A model generated the notes under the pieces. It made no database searches, was not told where the DNA came from, and was given only the letters and a program-made list of their open reading frames with translations. From Ceratopteris richardii (Eukaryota > Streptophyta > Polypodiopsida > Polypodiales > Pteridaceae), in assembly GCA_020310875.1 (NCBI GenBank), contig CM035407.1, positions 68,338,158 through 68,402,157 on the forward strand: a DNA stretch of 64,000 nucleotides, read 5' to 3'. Position numbers and translations under genes: made by a program. Shown in pieces: positions 34,971 through 46,605 of this stretch. Numbering within the stretch: position 1 is the stretch's first letter; every line of letters starts with the position of its first letter.

Positions 34971-36094
34971 AGGCTGTTGAATCCGCACTCGACCACACTA
35001 CCGAGAGACAGGTAACAAACCCTAATCCTGCCCCTCCCAAACCCCCCCCAGTCATTCCTATTCCCACACCGGAACCGGAATCCTCGTCTTCCCCCAACTA
35101 TTCGCCCCCGACATCCCCCCAACTTCAAACCCGAACCTCTTCGCAACGGCCACAACCACTGCTCCTTCCCTCCACTCCGGTCTTCTTCGAACTAGCCACA
35201 ATGGGCCATATGCTCATTTCTCTGTCTCAGCAACTTCCCGCACAACTGAACGATATCGCCAATACCATCAGACAAGACCTCGAGCACAAGGTAGACCTAT
35301 TGGAAGCGGATATCACCCCCCTCCAAGAAGAAGCCGAAGCAATAAAAGCTGAGAACCATCACTTAAACACCCAATTAGCCGCCCTCCAAGGCCAAATTAC
35401 GGCACACCAAGCAGTACTACAACAACGCGACGACGCCTTGGCGCAACTCGCTGCCAAAGACCAACTTCTCAACGAAGCCAACGCGGAAATTCGAAAGTTG
35501 AAGCTCGCGCTCCAAGAAAAAGACGACATTAATTCCTCACTGGAAGACATGGTCAAAGAAACGAAGACGCAACTGCAGGAAAGTATCCAGAAACATCACG
35601 ATCAACAGAGAGAGATCGACCAAATCAAAGATGAGTTACGACGCACCCAGGAGTGTGCAGACGAAGTAAACGGAATTCTGTGACATCAACTAACCCGGGA
35701 AGCTAAGAACCAGCAGGATCTCGCCCATGCTCGAAGAGCACGTGACGCTTTCTACAAAACGATTGAATTTCAGAACCAGCAGCTCGAGCGAATCGAAAAT
35801 CAACTACGAAATCAGCAAGATCGGATCGTGGATATGCAGCAGAAGGTCGTCGAAATGAAGACATCCCGCGACGTTGCCTTATCCAATGACTTCTACTTAC
35901 AGGAGACCTTCCTACAAAACCAGGCCGAAATTTTGTTATCCCAAGCCATCGCCCTGAGCTCCGTTAGAACGGACGCCCAGTTATTAGAACCAACCACCCT
36001 AGTTCAGATGATAGAAACACTTAAAAAGAAAATCACCCGAATATTTAGACTCGCCCGTAATATGTATCTAGAAGGGCTTGTAGCCGAAACATAG
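34967..36094 (+). pseudogene. Element B ORF3: Pro-rich coiled-coil protein
   Basis: Open for about 375 codons with one TGA at 35681-35683. The frame is already open at the deletion junction, so the original N-terminus is probably missing; the first ATG is at 35201. It has a Pro/Ser/Thr-rich segment (PPVIPIPTPEPESSSSP) at 35000-35180. A very long heptad-rich, charged coiled-coil region follows (35200-35900; for example EEAEAIKAENHHLNTQLAAL and AKDQLLNEANAEIRKLKLAL). The basic C-terminus includes IETLKKKITRIFRLARNMYL. No enzyme motif, signal peptide or membrane segment is seen. The end (QNQAEILLSQAIALSSVRTD) matches a relic in element A at about 4130-4250. Function unknown; family not recognised. 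Confidence 0.75.
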
Positions 36095-36099
36095 GAACC

Positions 36100-36128
36100 T
36101 GCGGGTTCGAGTCCACCGGGCGTGCCAG
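36100..36128 (+). other. 29-nt tRNA T-arm/B-box-like segment abutting the 3' LTR
   Basis: Identical to 2203-2231 (minus) of element A; contains GGTTCGAGTCC and ends GTGCCAG at the LTR. It is non-coding here, since ORF3 stops at 36094. No polypurine tract is present between ORF3 and the LTR. Confidence 0.75.
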
Positions 36129-37402
36129 TGTTAGAGGGCCGCCGAATCAGGACAAATGAACTCGGACAGGTGCCTTAAATGTAAAAGCAGTGTTGGATGG
36201 CCGCCAAACAAGGACACAAGTACGAGGACAGGTAGCTTAAATGTAAAAAAGAATCTTTCAGGAAACGCGCAGGTAACAAAAGATTCGCGCACCATTGTAA
36301 AAATCCTGTATATAAGGAAATGAGAAGAGAATGGCAAGAGACGCCCATTTTGGAACTGTTGTGTCCTGTTAAGGTGTATCGTCTAGTTGATTCTGTCTGT
36401 GAAGTGCATCTTCGAGTCTATCTGTGAGTACATCTGATTCGGAACTTGTAGTGTCGATTTTGTCTGTGAATGTGTCCATTCTGGGGAACTGCTGTGTTTG
36501 GTTAAGTGCATCTTCGAGTCTGTCTGCACGAACACCCATCCGGGGTTGCAGGGTCTTGTTTAAGCTATCCTTCGATTCGTGTCTGTCGGTTAAGTGTATC
36601 TTCTATTGTGAAGTACCTCTGTTGGGAAGTATAGCGTATTGTTGAGTGTTTACTTTGGATCTGTATGGTTCTGTCCTGTTCTGCTGTGTTTGCTTAGTAG
36701 TTGTTCGTATCTTAAAAGGTAGTTACGAACAAGTAACAGTGAGCTACGAAGTTGTTCGGTACTGGTTAAGTGTGTAGTTGAGCATTGTTAAGTGTGGTTA
36801 ATATATATCGGCAAAGTAGAAGTATGGAGTGATCGCACTGCTGGTCTGTCAAAGTTCTGTGAAGTACTTGAAGTCGATACAATAGTCTGTGTTTTCTGGA
36901 GATTCCGTTCCAGGAAGGACTTGTATCTGTAAAGGCATGTGTGCTTCGGAGCTAGTGATACGATTGTTACGGTTGGGCTGATGTTTACATACAGTAAGTT
37001 GTATACTTTTGAGTATAACTGTTCGATGTGTCTCTGAGTCAAGAATAGGTGTATTCTCTGTAATACTCGGCGAATGAAGTAGAGTAGTTAAGTAGTTAAG
37101 TCAGGACCGGACTACTGCTCTCCTGCTATAGCAGATCCAACCCGGAAATCTCAACGTCCCAGTAAGACGCGTAGTAGCAGTGTTCAGAGACCAGTACTGA
37201 GCTAAGATGTGACCGCGTAGTTAATACTTGTATGAGAGTTTGGGAAAATAGTACAGGGCCTCTGTCCAATAGACCCCTACCACTCCCAAGAACCCACGTG
37301 ACTGCGAAGTAGAGTGCTTCTAAGTATCACCTTAGGCTAAAGTACTCTAAATCCAGATTTAGAAGCATTGTATCCGATCAACGACTAGTAATTCGGTTAA
37401 CA
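36129..37402 (+). repeat. Element B 3' LTR (1274 bp)
   Basis: Same length as the 5' LTR with about 25-30 substitutions, most of them transitions. It is followed by the GCAC target duplication. Confidence 0.95.
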
Positions 37403-37406
37403 GCAC

Positions 37407-38260
37407 ATACAAGGATTGTTCAAATTCATAAAGTGAAAATCAATTGTCCATGGAAGTGCAAAACGACCTTTGACTTGATTGTCACTATGGTCAGCCCATG
37501 ATTAGAGAAGGACAATGAGAGAGAATAAAGTGGTCAATCCTAATACTTTATTGGTCTCGTCTTCAAACAATATGTTTGCTTAGGTTGTGCAACAAGACTT
37601 GAAAGCCTTCTTTTCTAGGTTAAGTATCCAATTTACATCTTTCATGGCATTGGCTAGTCAGGATCCTAAGGAGAATGTTAAGAATTGACCACTTGGGATG
37701 ACATGATGCAAGCTTTTTGAGGACTATTTTAAGAAAGGTAGCACTATTAAACAAATTATAGAGAAATAAGAGAATCTACCAATGAATGAGAGGAAACATT
37801 CCCTAAATTTGTAACTAGAGAAAAAGTAGTTATGGCCAAGCTTTCAGAACTACCCCATACTTTCTTTGTTAAGAAATGATTGTCTAAACACCTTCCTATC
37901 TATACATAGTATAAATTGTAGAAATTACCGATTATGTTGTTGCCATAATGGATGAACGCATGGCCACTACAACTTGGTTCATGAAAATTTGAAAATAGTA
38001 TCAATAGTATGAGGGTATCCTTCCTAAATCACCATTCCTTATGGCACACATTTCACCCCAAAAAATGGCATCTCATGGAACTAGTTCAAAAAGAGATAGA
38101 AGGGTTGAAGCTAAAAAAGGATAATGATAGCAAAATGGCTCAATTACACAAAGAAATCATAGCTACCAAACCAAATAAGAAAGGGTGGACCTATGGCAAG
38201 GTGTCACAACTCAAGAAAGAGGACAGAGAATTCCACTCAAGGTGTGGAATATGAAGTGGT
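37407..38260 (+). pseudogene. Possible gypsy gag relic
   Basis: Weak evidence. Around 37690-38000 the plus strand can be read as TTWDDMMQAF, ETFPKFVTR, VVMAKLSELPHTFFVKKW and DERMATTTW in shifting frames, which resembles the capsid part of some plant gypsy Gags. A Lys-rich ORF at 38009-38254 follows. It has many stops. It may simply be unrelated decayed sequence. Confidence 0.35.
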
Positions 38261-38279
38261 GCACCATATGAAACAAGTA

Positions 38280-38689
38280 AGGTTACATCATAAGTGAATG
38301 TTCAATGTTCAGTGTAGTGTAAAGAGAAAGGAGATAACAGAGAGAGATTACTCACACACTCCCACAGTCTCACACTCAAGAGGAGCACACACAAATCGAG
38401 GCAAGGAAGAATGATCTTCTTCTTCTTCTTCTATTACACCAAAGGAATATACAAGAATGACCTAAAACAACAATACAACTAGTGCAATATATAAAGAACA
38501 ATATCTAAGGAAAATCCTAATGTCCAAGAAGGAGTGAGATGGCAAGAAAAGAATGTGCCATTACTCATCTAGTAAAGCTCACTAAACTATTCGTGACATA
38601 TACCAGCATCCCCACCATAATTGTGAGAGAAATGAAAAAGTGATATGTGTCATCCTCAATCATCACACGTTGAGCTTGATATCTCAACA
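38280..38689 (-). repeat. Copia C2 3' LTR (left edge uncertain)
   Basis: The right edge is clear: ATATCTCAACA at 38689 followed by CTCCCCCTCAAG, which on the minus strand is a purine tract before TGTTGAGATATCAAGC. Positions from about 38500 match 43255-43451. The left edge is not defined. Confidence 0.7.
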
Positions 38690-39970
38690 CTCCCCCTCAA
38701 GCTCAATGTCATGTCTTGTAATCCAAGCATCTTTTGAAACTTCTTTAGCTTTTGTGCTCCAAGTGCTTTAATAAAACTATATTCAACAACATGCTCATGT
38801 GTCCTCCCATAAACAATATCCATATCACCTGCTAGTACCTTTTCTATAATGAAGTGATAATGTACCTCCATATGCTTTGTTCTAGCATGAAAAATAGGAT
38901 TTAGTGCTAATCGAATGCTACTAAGATTATCACAATAAATGATGATAGTCTTTTGCACTTCCACACCTTAATCTGCAAGTAGGCATCTCTAGCCATGAAG
39001 CTTTGCGTGCAGCCATTGCAACAACTCTATGCTCAACCTATATACTCAACAAAGAAGTAGTGGGTTGCATCTTGTGGCTCCATGTAATAGCTCAAGTCCC
39101 AAGTAAGAATAGAAAGCCACTAGTAGATCTTCTATCTGGAATACCACCAGCCCAATCAACATCGATGTATCCATGAACCTGCAATTCTACACCAACTTCA
39201 TAAAATAATGCATAATTCAAAGAAGCACTCACGTAACATAGAGTGTATTGCAGAGCATTTAAATATGTTTCCCTAGGGACTTGCATAAATTTACTTTCAA
39301 GTTCAACAATGTAGCTTAGATCAAAGCCTTGTAATTGTGAGATTTATCAAACTTCCCATAATTTTTTTGTACATATGAGCATTTTACAATGCTTCACTTG
39401 ATGTAGTATCCAACTTGAGGTTGTGATCTAATGGCATAGAAATTGGATTACAATCAGACATACCATACTTTGCAACATACGCAAGGTTTATTGCCTTTGC
39501 AACATCCATATACCTATTTCTGTATGTATAAACTCAATGCCCAAAAAATAGCATAGCATACCAAGATCTTTCATGTCGAATTCTTGCATAAGGAGTTGCT
39601 TTACCTCTTTAATGATTTTTTCATTATCACCATCTACAATCAAGTCATCAACATAAATAACCACAATCGTGATGCCATCATCACCCTTCCTTGTGTATAG
39701 TGAGTGATCTAATCACACATAGAAAATCCAATGGTGGTCAAATAATCAGCAATCCTTGCATGTCAAGCACAAGGGGCTTGTTTAAGCCCATACAAAACCT
39801 TTTGCAACCTGCAAACATTTTCTCGGTGCTTTCAATCCTCATATTCTTAGAGCCTTCACAAGGGCAATCCAAGTTCCTCATCAAGAATCTTTTTTGAGCT
39901 AATTGAATCTCCGTCAATGTCTTCAAAACCTGTAGATGTTTTACTGTCCCACTCCATGAATTTGAGTTGG
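38690..39970 (-). pseudogene. Copia C2 RT and RNase H relic
   Basis: Minus strand, several frames. RNase H shows YCDNLSSIRLALNPIFHART and HYHFIIEKVLAGD. An upstream segment has HGYIDVDWAGGIPDRRSTSG. RT includes a YVDDLIVDGDN-type motif read across 39640-39665 and a FDMKDLGML segment near 39560-39580. Stops and shifts are frequent, so it is inactive. Confidence 0.8.
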
Positions 39971-41605
39971 AAGCATTGCTTGATGATGCATTAGGTCCAC
40001 TTAAAACTTGAGATTTTGCACTTGATTTTTCAAAATTCCCTTTATCATTTTATTCAAGATTAAGTCCTTCTTTGGCATCTGCATAGAAGCTTGACATTTC
40101 ATCAAACACCACATCTCGACTTACCTTCACCTATCATGTGAGTGGATTGTAGCATATATCCCTTTTGCTCAAGAGAGTACCCAATAAAGATATATTATTA
40201 TGCTTTTGGATCAAGCTTCATCCTTAACTCATATGGAACATTTACATATGCAACACAACCAACCACTTTCAAATGTGTAAGTTTGGCTTTTCACTTGTAG
40301 ACTTCTCTTTAGGTGTAGCTTGATGTACAGGAGGAGTCGGAGTTCTGCTCATGATATATACAACAGTGTGCACACCTTCTGCCCAATAACAATGAGCTCT
40401 ATACTTCTCAGCCATCAAGGCTCTTGTTATTTATTCAATATGTCTATTTTTTGCGTTCAGCAATGCCATTCTATAGTGGTGTGTATGTGCATGAAAACTG
40501 TCATCAAATTCCATGACTTTTTAGAAAGCTACTAAATTCATTTGACATGTATTCACCTCAACCATCATATCTTAATGCCTAAATATACTTCCTTGTCTTC
40601 TTTTCCACCATAGACTTGAAATTCTAAAAGTGAGTAAACACCACTCTTCTCTTTCATGAACTAAACACATACTTTTTGTGTATGGTCATCAAAGAAAGTG
40701 ACATAAAACATGTATTCTCCCATAGATGTGGCCTTTGCAGGACCCCAGACATTTGCATGTACTATTTCTAGCACATTCTCACCAACATGCTTGTCATGGA
40801 GGAATGATGCCCTTGATTGTTTACCAAATTGACATGCTACATATACCTTCTGCATTTTTGCAACCTTTAAATTTGGTAGTCCATTGACAAGCTCCTTTGA
40901 CTGCATCAATTTTAGCCTCTACAGATTTGCATGTCCAATTCACTTGTGCCAAATCTCTATGACAGCAATAACACCTGCACCTTTTGCAAACATGGCTACA
41001 TTCATTTCAAGAATTTTCACATTTAAGGCAAACATCCTACCCACTTTTTTTCCTTTGGTGATTAATTTTCCATCCTATTTGTACTCTTCTACATATAACA
41101 CATCAACAACTTGAATTGTAATCCTTCGTCAACCATTTTTCCAACAAAAATCAGATTCTTTGTTATATTTGGAACATGCAACACATCAGCAAGATGTTTT
41201 CCTTCCTTTTCTCCATAGATAGTGCTATGTTTCTTGTATGCTTGATAGGACATGATGTGTCATTGCCTCTTTCAACATATCCATGAACTCATAATTTTTG
41301 CAAACTACTAAACCATTCTACATGACTAGTCATGTGATTTGAAGCACCTGAACCAACATACAAGACATTACCATTAGATTTTAAAACATCAGCACATATC
41401 ATATTCATCATATGATGTTAGACCATGAATAGCTTCTAAGAATCATCTACACTTGTGGATTCATAGTTGTTTTGATGCCTTCTATTATTTTGATTGTTCA
41501 ACCTACAATCACGTTCAAAGTGTCCAGGTTTACTAGAATTCCAACATCCTTTATTGTGATTACTTGAATCATTTCTTTGGGAAATTCTATGACCTATTTG
41601 GCTCC
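39971..41605 (-). pseudogene. Copia C2 integrase, protease and gag end relic
   Basis: Minus strand. At 40661-40909 a GAG-pre-integrase/integrase start is clear: CQFGKQSRASFLHDKHVGEN and EIVHANVWGPAK, with the first catalytic Asp of HTDVWGP replaced by Asn. About 41330 reads YVGSGASNHMTSHVEWF, where the protease Asp of DSG is Gly. A knuckle remnant (KPGHFERDC) lies near 41515. The element is cut at 41610 by the LTR of C3. Confidence 0.8.
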
Positions 41606-41609
41606 CCAT

Positions 41610-41836
41610 TGTTGATATATTTAGGTAGTGATGTGTGTGAACAATTTAGGATGGTCGGGGCACTTTTTTCCCTCTTTAGGAGGTTTTTTCCCTCGGCTTG
41701 TATGTACACCTATTGCCCTAATGTGCTACTTATCTTTGTATATTCTAGTGGTAATACATTCAATATTGTGTGTTGTACTCTAAGCTTCTTCTTCTTCCTT
41801 CTACTCTTTGTGTGCTTCCGCATATGTCTAACTCCA
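41610..41836 (+). repeat. Copia C3 5' LTR
   Basis: TGTTGATATATTTAGGTAG ... AACTCCA, about 227 bp. It is the same family as the C6 LTR at 23526-23755, in opposite orientation. TGGTATCAGAGG (primer site) begins at 41842. Confidence 0.8.
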
Positions 41837-42193
41837 AGAATTGGTATCAGAGGAGGTCGCCGCTTAATCTAGGGTGTTGTTTACACCTCTCCGGTTGTAG
41901 TCTCAAAATCGCAAAAAATTTGGTAAGCATACTCAGGGTGTTTCAGAGATAAAAGCAATTTTTCTTTGTGGTGCTGAAACACAATTTGAGCTCGTTTCGG
42001 TCTCCAAATACACTATCGTGGCGCTTGTGTAGGCTATTTTTTCTTTTTGTGCCAAAGGTATATACCTGTTTCGGTTTGCCAATATAAGCATCTTGAAGTC
42101 TGCTACAGGTTTAGTAGAGTTGTTTTGGGCAATTGTGTTCAACTTTTTGAGATAGAGTCAATTTTTTGCATCATGGTATTTTAGTCACCGGCC

Positions 42194-42900
42194 ATGGCTA
42201 AAAGCAGTGATGTATTCCGTATGTTGGCTGTTGAGGATAAGTTAGATGGTACCAACTACCCATTATGGACTTATATGATGGGACATGTATTGGTTGCAAA
42301 AGGACTGTGGAATATTGTGCAGTGTGTTGAAAGACATCATGTTACACCTGTGAATATAGGTACTACAAATATAGGTGTTGGAGGTGATGGAGATGGTGTC
42401 GAAGATGGTGATATTTTGCAGATTCCTTTTCGTGTTGTAGTTTTTGTTGCACCTACTATAGAGAAAATTCATTGGGATGGCAGAGATGCTCAGGCACATG
42501 CATTGATAGCTTTGTCTATCAAACATTCCATCATTCCTCACATTCGCTCTTGCAGAATAGCTAAAGATGCTTGGGATACACTTCCCACATTGTACCAAGC
42601 TAGGAATGAGGCTCGTGTTGCTTACCTCCAAAAATAGCTGGAGAGTGAGCACATGAATGAAGGTGATTCTATGGACATTTTTCTAACAAAGATCAAGGAT
42701 TTGAAAGAACAGTTGATTTCTACTGATGAAGTTATACCAGATAGCTCACTTGTGTAGACCGTTCTAAATGGTCTTTCCTGATTCATATCAGAGTTTTGCT
42801 TCATCTCTTTGTTTGATGATGATAGGCAATCCAAATGCCTTATCATTTGAGGAGTTAGTCTTTGTTTTGTTGCAAGAAGATTAGTCTAGGTAGATCAAGC
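42194..42900 (+). pseudogene. Copia C3 gag fragment
   Basis: The ATG at 42194 gives MAKSSDVFRMLAVEDKLDG then TNYPLWTYMMGHVL, a copia Gag opening. AHALIALSIKHSIIPHIRSC and DAWDTLPTLYQ follow. It stops at 42637, with further gag-like sequence (DSMDIFLTKIKDLKEQL) past the stop. The knuckle is missing. Confidence 0.8.
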
Positions 42901-43240
42901 TTTCCTAGCTAGTCCTGATGGAACAGTTGATAGGTATAAAGCTAGGCTTTGCTCCTACTTGCTGAATGACTACTGTTTGTAGCATCTATGCACTTGCAGC
43001 CCATCATGGTTGGAATGTACATCAGTTGGACATTAAAACTTCATTTGTGAATGGTCGTGCTAATGATGTACTCTGGATCATTATGGTGTATGTTGATGGC
43101 ATGCTGCTCACTAGTCCTCATAAACAGCATATTGCTAATTTAAGGCTGATTTGCATGCCTCATTTGAGATGTCTGATTAGGAGCATTTGCATCATTATTT
43201 GAAAATTCAATTTATGAATGTTGATGGTGGAATGGCTTTG
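42900..43240 (+). pseudogene. Copia C3 RT fragments
   Basis: The sequence jumps directly from gag to RT pieces: SPDGTVDRYKARL, then MTTVCSIYALAAHHGWNVHQ and LDIKTSFVNG (motif A with Asp), then MVYVDGMLLTSP, where YVDD has become YVDG. Protease, integrase and central RT are absent. No 3' LTR follows. Confidence 0.75.
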
Positions 43241-43254
43241 TGTCCTAAACAAAA

Positions 43255-43451
43255 CATAAGGAAAATCCTAATGTCTAGGAATGCGTGAGCTGGCAAGAAA
43301 CAAACATGCCATCACTCTCGATAGATAAATCTAGTAAAGCCCACTAAATTATTCCTTACATATATCAGCCTGACCACTCTACATGTCAGAGAAATGAAAA
43401 AGTGATACATGTCATTGTCGATCATCGCATGTTGAGATTGATATCTCAACA
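43255..43451 (-). repeat. Copia C2-family LTR end (probable C2 5' LTR)
   Basis: Matches the right half of the LTR at 38500-38689, same orientation, ending ATATCTCAACA. With C2 internal sequence at 38690-41605 and C3 lodged between, it is best read as what is left of the C2 5' LTR. Confidence 0.65.
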
Positions 43452-44209
43452 TGTAGTTCCCCAGTCTTGCAAGAAATTGAGCCATAAAGCATATGATTTC
43501 TACTCAACAAGGACTCCAAATCGAATATACTAGGTAGGACTATGGTCTCAAGCAAGACTTTTACCCCTAGCCAACCTAACGGCTACATCCCAAATACAAG
43601 TTAAGTATACTAGGTGGTGTCCAAAGAACACGCCCTCACCTTAAGACCCCACATCTAGATGTTCTCCTAGACAAGGGATAAGTATACTAGGTGGTGTCCA
43701 AAGAACACACTCTCACCTTAAGACCCCACATCTAGATGTTATTGATGAATGAGGAGGAGCTTCTAGAAGCAGCACCCTATTCCTTCACCAACTTCTCAGG
43801 TTTTCCATATTGAATAAATCACTTATGACGTACAAAATAGAGGAGAAGGGAGAGTCACTCAAAGAGAATAAATATTTGTTGTTACTAAAAAAGAATAAAT
43901 ATTTGTTCTAGATACTATGATAAAGGAGAGCACAAGGATGATAACTTCAACCAGCGGGGAAATTGAGGGTGCTAAAATGATTTTTTCCATCTAAATACTA
44001 ATGCGTTCATAGAAAGAATGCTCAAAGATAATGGAATCTGATGATCAATAAGGAAGAACAAGGTGTTTAAAATCAAGAAGCAAGGAATTAAGTATGTTTA
44101 TAGTTTTGAGAATATATGCTATATTTAGATAAGAAATGAAATAGATCATAGAAAATTTATCAAATTCAACCTTGGTAGCTAAGAATAGAACTTTGAGTGG
44201 GGACCTAGT
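43452..44209. other. No gene; two 76-bp tandem units
   Basis: AAGTATACTAGGTGGTGTCC begins near 43603 and again near 43679; the copies are nearly identical through CATCTAGATGTT. A less complete copy precedes them (ATATACTAGGTAGG near 43520). Nothing else recognised. Confidence 0.75.
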
Positions 44210-46605
44210 TGTTAGGTGTAGCTATCAAGCTCAACATGGGATGATCCAAGATGGTCGGTACCATTTCATGTTTTTCTGATATGTATAGTAGTTATTTCGA
44301 TATATGCCATGCATACTTTTAGTAAGCTTCATGATATTATCTATAAAGAGTGATGGCAAATTTTGTTTCTTTACAACTAATGCATTCACAAGCATTAGGA
44401 TTTTCTTTATGTACCAATATTTATATATTGTACTAATTGTATTGTTATATTAATTCATTTTTGCATGTTATGTTTATGTTATCTTCATTGTCTCAATCTA
44501 TGTGTGCTTATCTCCTTGTGCTTAAGAGTGTGTGAGAGCTCTCTCCCTTATCTTCTTTCTCTTGACATGGTATGAGAGCCAGGTTGGCTGCAAAAAGCTC
44601 ATGAAGAAGGCCAACATTGAAGAGTGCATGAGAAAGCATGGAGAATGTCTTCTTTAAAAATGATCTTAGACTACTATGAAATTTGGTGTGTAACTAGAAT
44701 ATGAAAAAATATTTAGGATAGTTATCCCTTTAGGATCTCTCATTTTGCTCATATGTTTGTTGAGATCCATTTTGGCCTTCATTTTGAGCCTACAAGGTGG
44801 GGCCCACAAAAAAATCAAGTGAGTTTGCAAAATTGTAAATTGCTTCTATTTGGCATATCCCAAGTATTTCATATCCATAATTTCAAGTGATTCTATGTAC
44901 ATTTGTTATGTGAAAACTCTCTTTTTTGAGAACAAAGTGTCAAGTCATAGTATGAGAGTGTTCAAATAGAGGTATTACTCTAATGCTTTTGGAGTATCAT
45001 AAATTTTTGCAAAAATCACCAATCTTGATGGATTGAGTCATATTATGAGTGAGAATTTGGATAAGAAAAAATTTCATGCTTGGAGTTTCAATATGAGAAA
45101 TTTCTTGATCAATGAAAACCCATGCAATTACGAGAGAAGAATCAGAATGCAAACTAGTTAAGATAATATGAAGAGTGGAATCAAGGAGCATAGAACTAGT
45201 GTATTGGCTATTTGCTAGCATACAATTGCATGAATCGGTGCATACAAGATGCCAAAACCATGAAAGAGGCTTGAAATAGTTTAGTCGCATTTTACGAGAC
45301 CAGTATAGAGGCATGAAAATTATAGCTAAAGAACGAGTTGCATACACTAGAGAAAATGAGCATGTTAGTAAGTGACTATGCCTGAAAAAGGAAAAGTATA
45401 TATAAGTCACTTGTGTCTATTGGTGTCAATGTAGATGATGAGGATAATTTTGAAGTGTGCTTCATGGTTTAGGATCCTACACATACGAAGTTCAAAACTT
45501 CTATTTAGACTAGGAAGAATATTCCAAAATTTTTTTATCTTGTTTCCATGTTCGTAATTGAAGAAAAGAACCTTGGTGAAGACTCAAACTCCCAAGAAAA
45601 TGATATTTTTGAGATGGTATTCTCCTCTGGCATAGGAAGAGGCTGAGTGGAAAAGCAAACAATAAACACGACTAAATTCAACAACATAGTACTGCAAGAG
45701 GTAGAGGACAGTTACAATACATGAGAAGCAAAAGAGGTTGCATAAAATTCTAGAGAAATGATTTAAGTAAAGAGAGTAAGGTATGTTGAAATTGTGGTAA
45801 AACTGGTCACTTTGAATGTGATTACATGTTGGAGAATTGACATAGTAGAAGAAAAAAAAAACTATGCATCCATGTGTAGAAAATTTGGAGAACAAAATGT
45901 ATGCTGATGTTTTGAAATTGGATAGTAATTTCTAGCATGTTCATTCACATGCTTCAAATCACATGACCAGCCATGAAAAATGGTTTAGTATTTCTCAAAA
46001 ATTGCTACCTCTTGGATTTGTTGGAATAGGCAATGATATATCACATCCTATTGAGCAAACATGAAATGATTCATGGAGGATGGTGGGGTAAAACATCTTG
46101 TTGATGTATTGCATATTTCTAATATAACAAAGAACCTAGATTCTATTGGAAAAAAGGTTGACCCAGTATTACAAGCTCCGTTCAATTTTGATGGTTTATT
46201 TCTAGAAGAGTACAAGAAGAATGCAATAATGAATGCCAAAGGGAACAACGTGGGTAGGATATCTACCTTGATTGTAAAAATTCCTAGGATGAATGCAACC
46301 ATGTTTGCAAAAGGTACATGTGCTATTGCTAAAATAGAGATATGGCACAAAAAAATTAGACATGTTGATTTGCAAGGGCTAGAGTTGATCTAGCCAAATG
46401 AGCTTGTTAAGGATCGCAAAAATTCAACTTTGCAAAGATGCAAAAGGTATGTGAATCATTTCAATATGGTAAAAATCAAGAGCATCATTTTCACTTGAGA
46501 AACATGTTAGTGAGAATGTACTAGAGATAGTGCATATAGATGTTTGGGGTCCTACAAAGAGAAAAATAATGGGAGGTCGTAGGTTTTATGTTATATCATT
46601 CTAAG
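44210..46605 (+). pseudogene. Copia C7 relic: 5' LTR, gag, protease, integrase start
   Basis: The LTR at 44210-44567 (358 bp; TGTTAGGTGTAGC ... TTGACA) is followed by TGGTATGAGAGCC at 44568, a tRNA-iMet-type primer site. Gag is heavily decayed from about 45030. A CCHC knuckle is visible at 45783-45830 (NCGKTGHFECDY). The protease region reads SNHMTSHEKWF near 45955. The ORF at 46073-46393 holds the pre-integrase domain (DVLHISNITKNLDSIGKK, IEIWHKKIRHVDLQGL). EIVHIDVWGPTKR, the integrase start, is near 46530. It is related to C2 and is cut at 46606. Confidence 0.8.

Larger units (their letters stand above)
29024..37402 (+). mobile_element. Ty3/gypsy element B, integrase-less, with ORF3
   Basis: Complete 8.4-kb element of the same family as A, on the plus strand. 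LTRs of 1274 bp lie at 29024-30297 and 36129-37402. It is flanked by GCAC at 29020-29023 and 37403-37406, again a 4-bp duplication. It has primer site, gag-protease, RT and RNase H. About five residues after VAGELYYVD the sequence jumps to a coiled-coil ORF, so the whole integrase is missing. I count about 25-30 LTR differences (about 2%), older than A. It must have depended on integrase supplied by another copy if the deletion preceded insertion. Confidence 0.95.
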
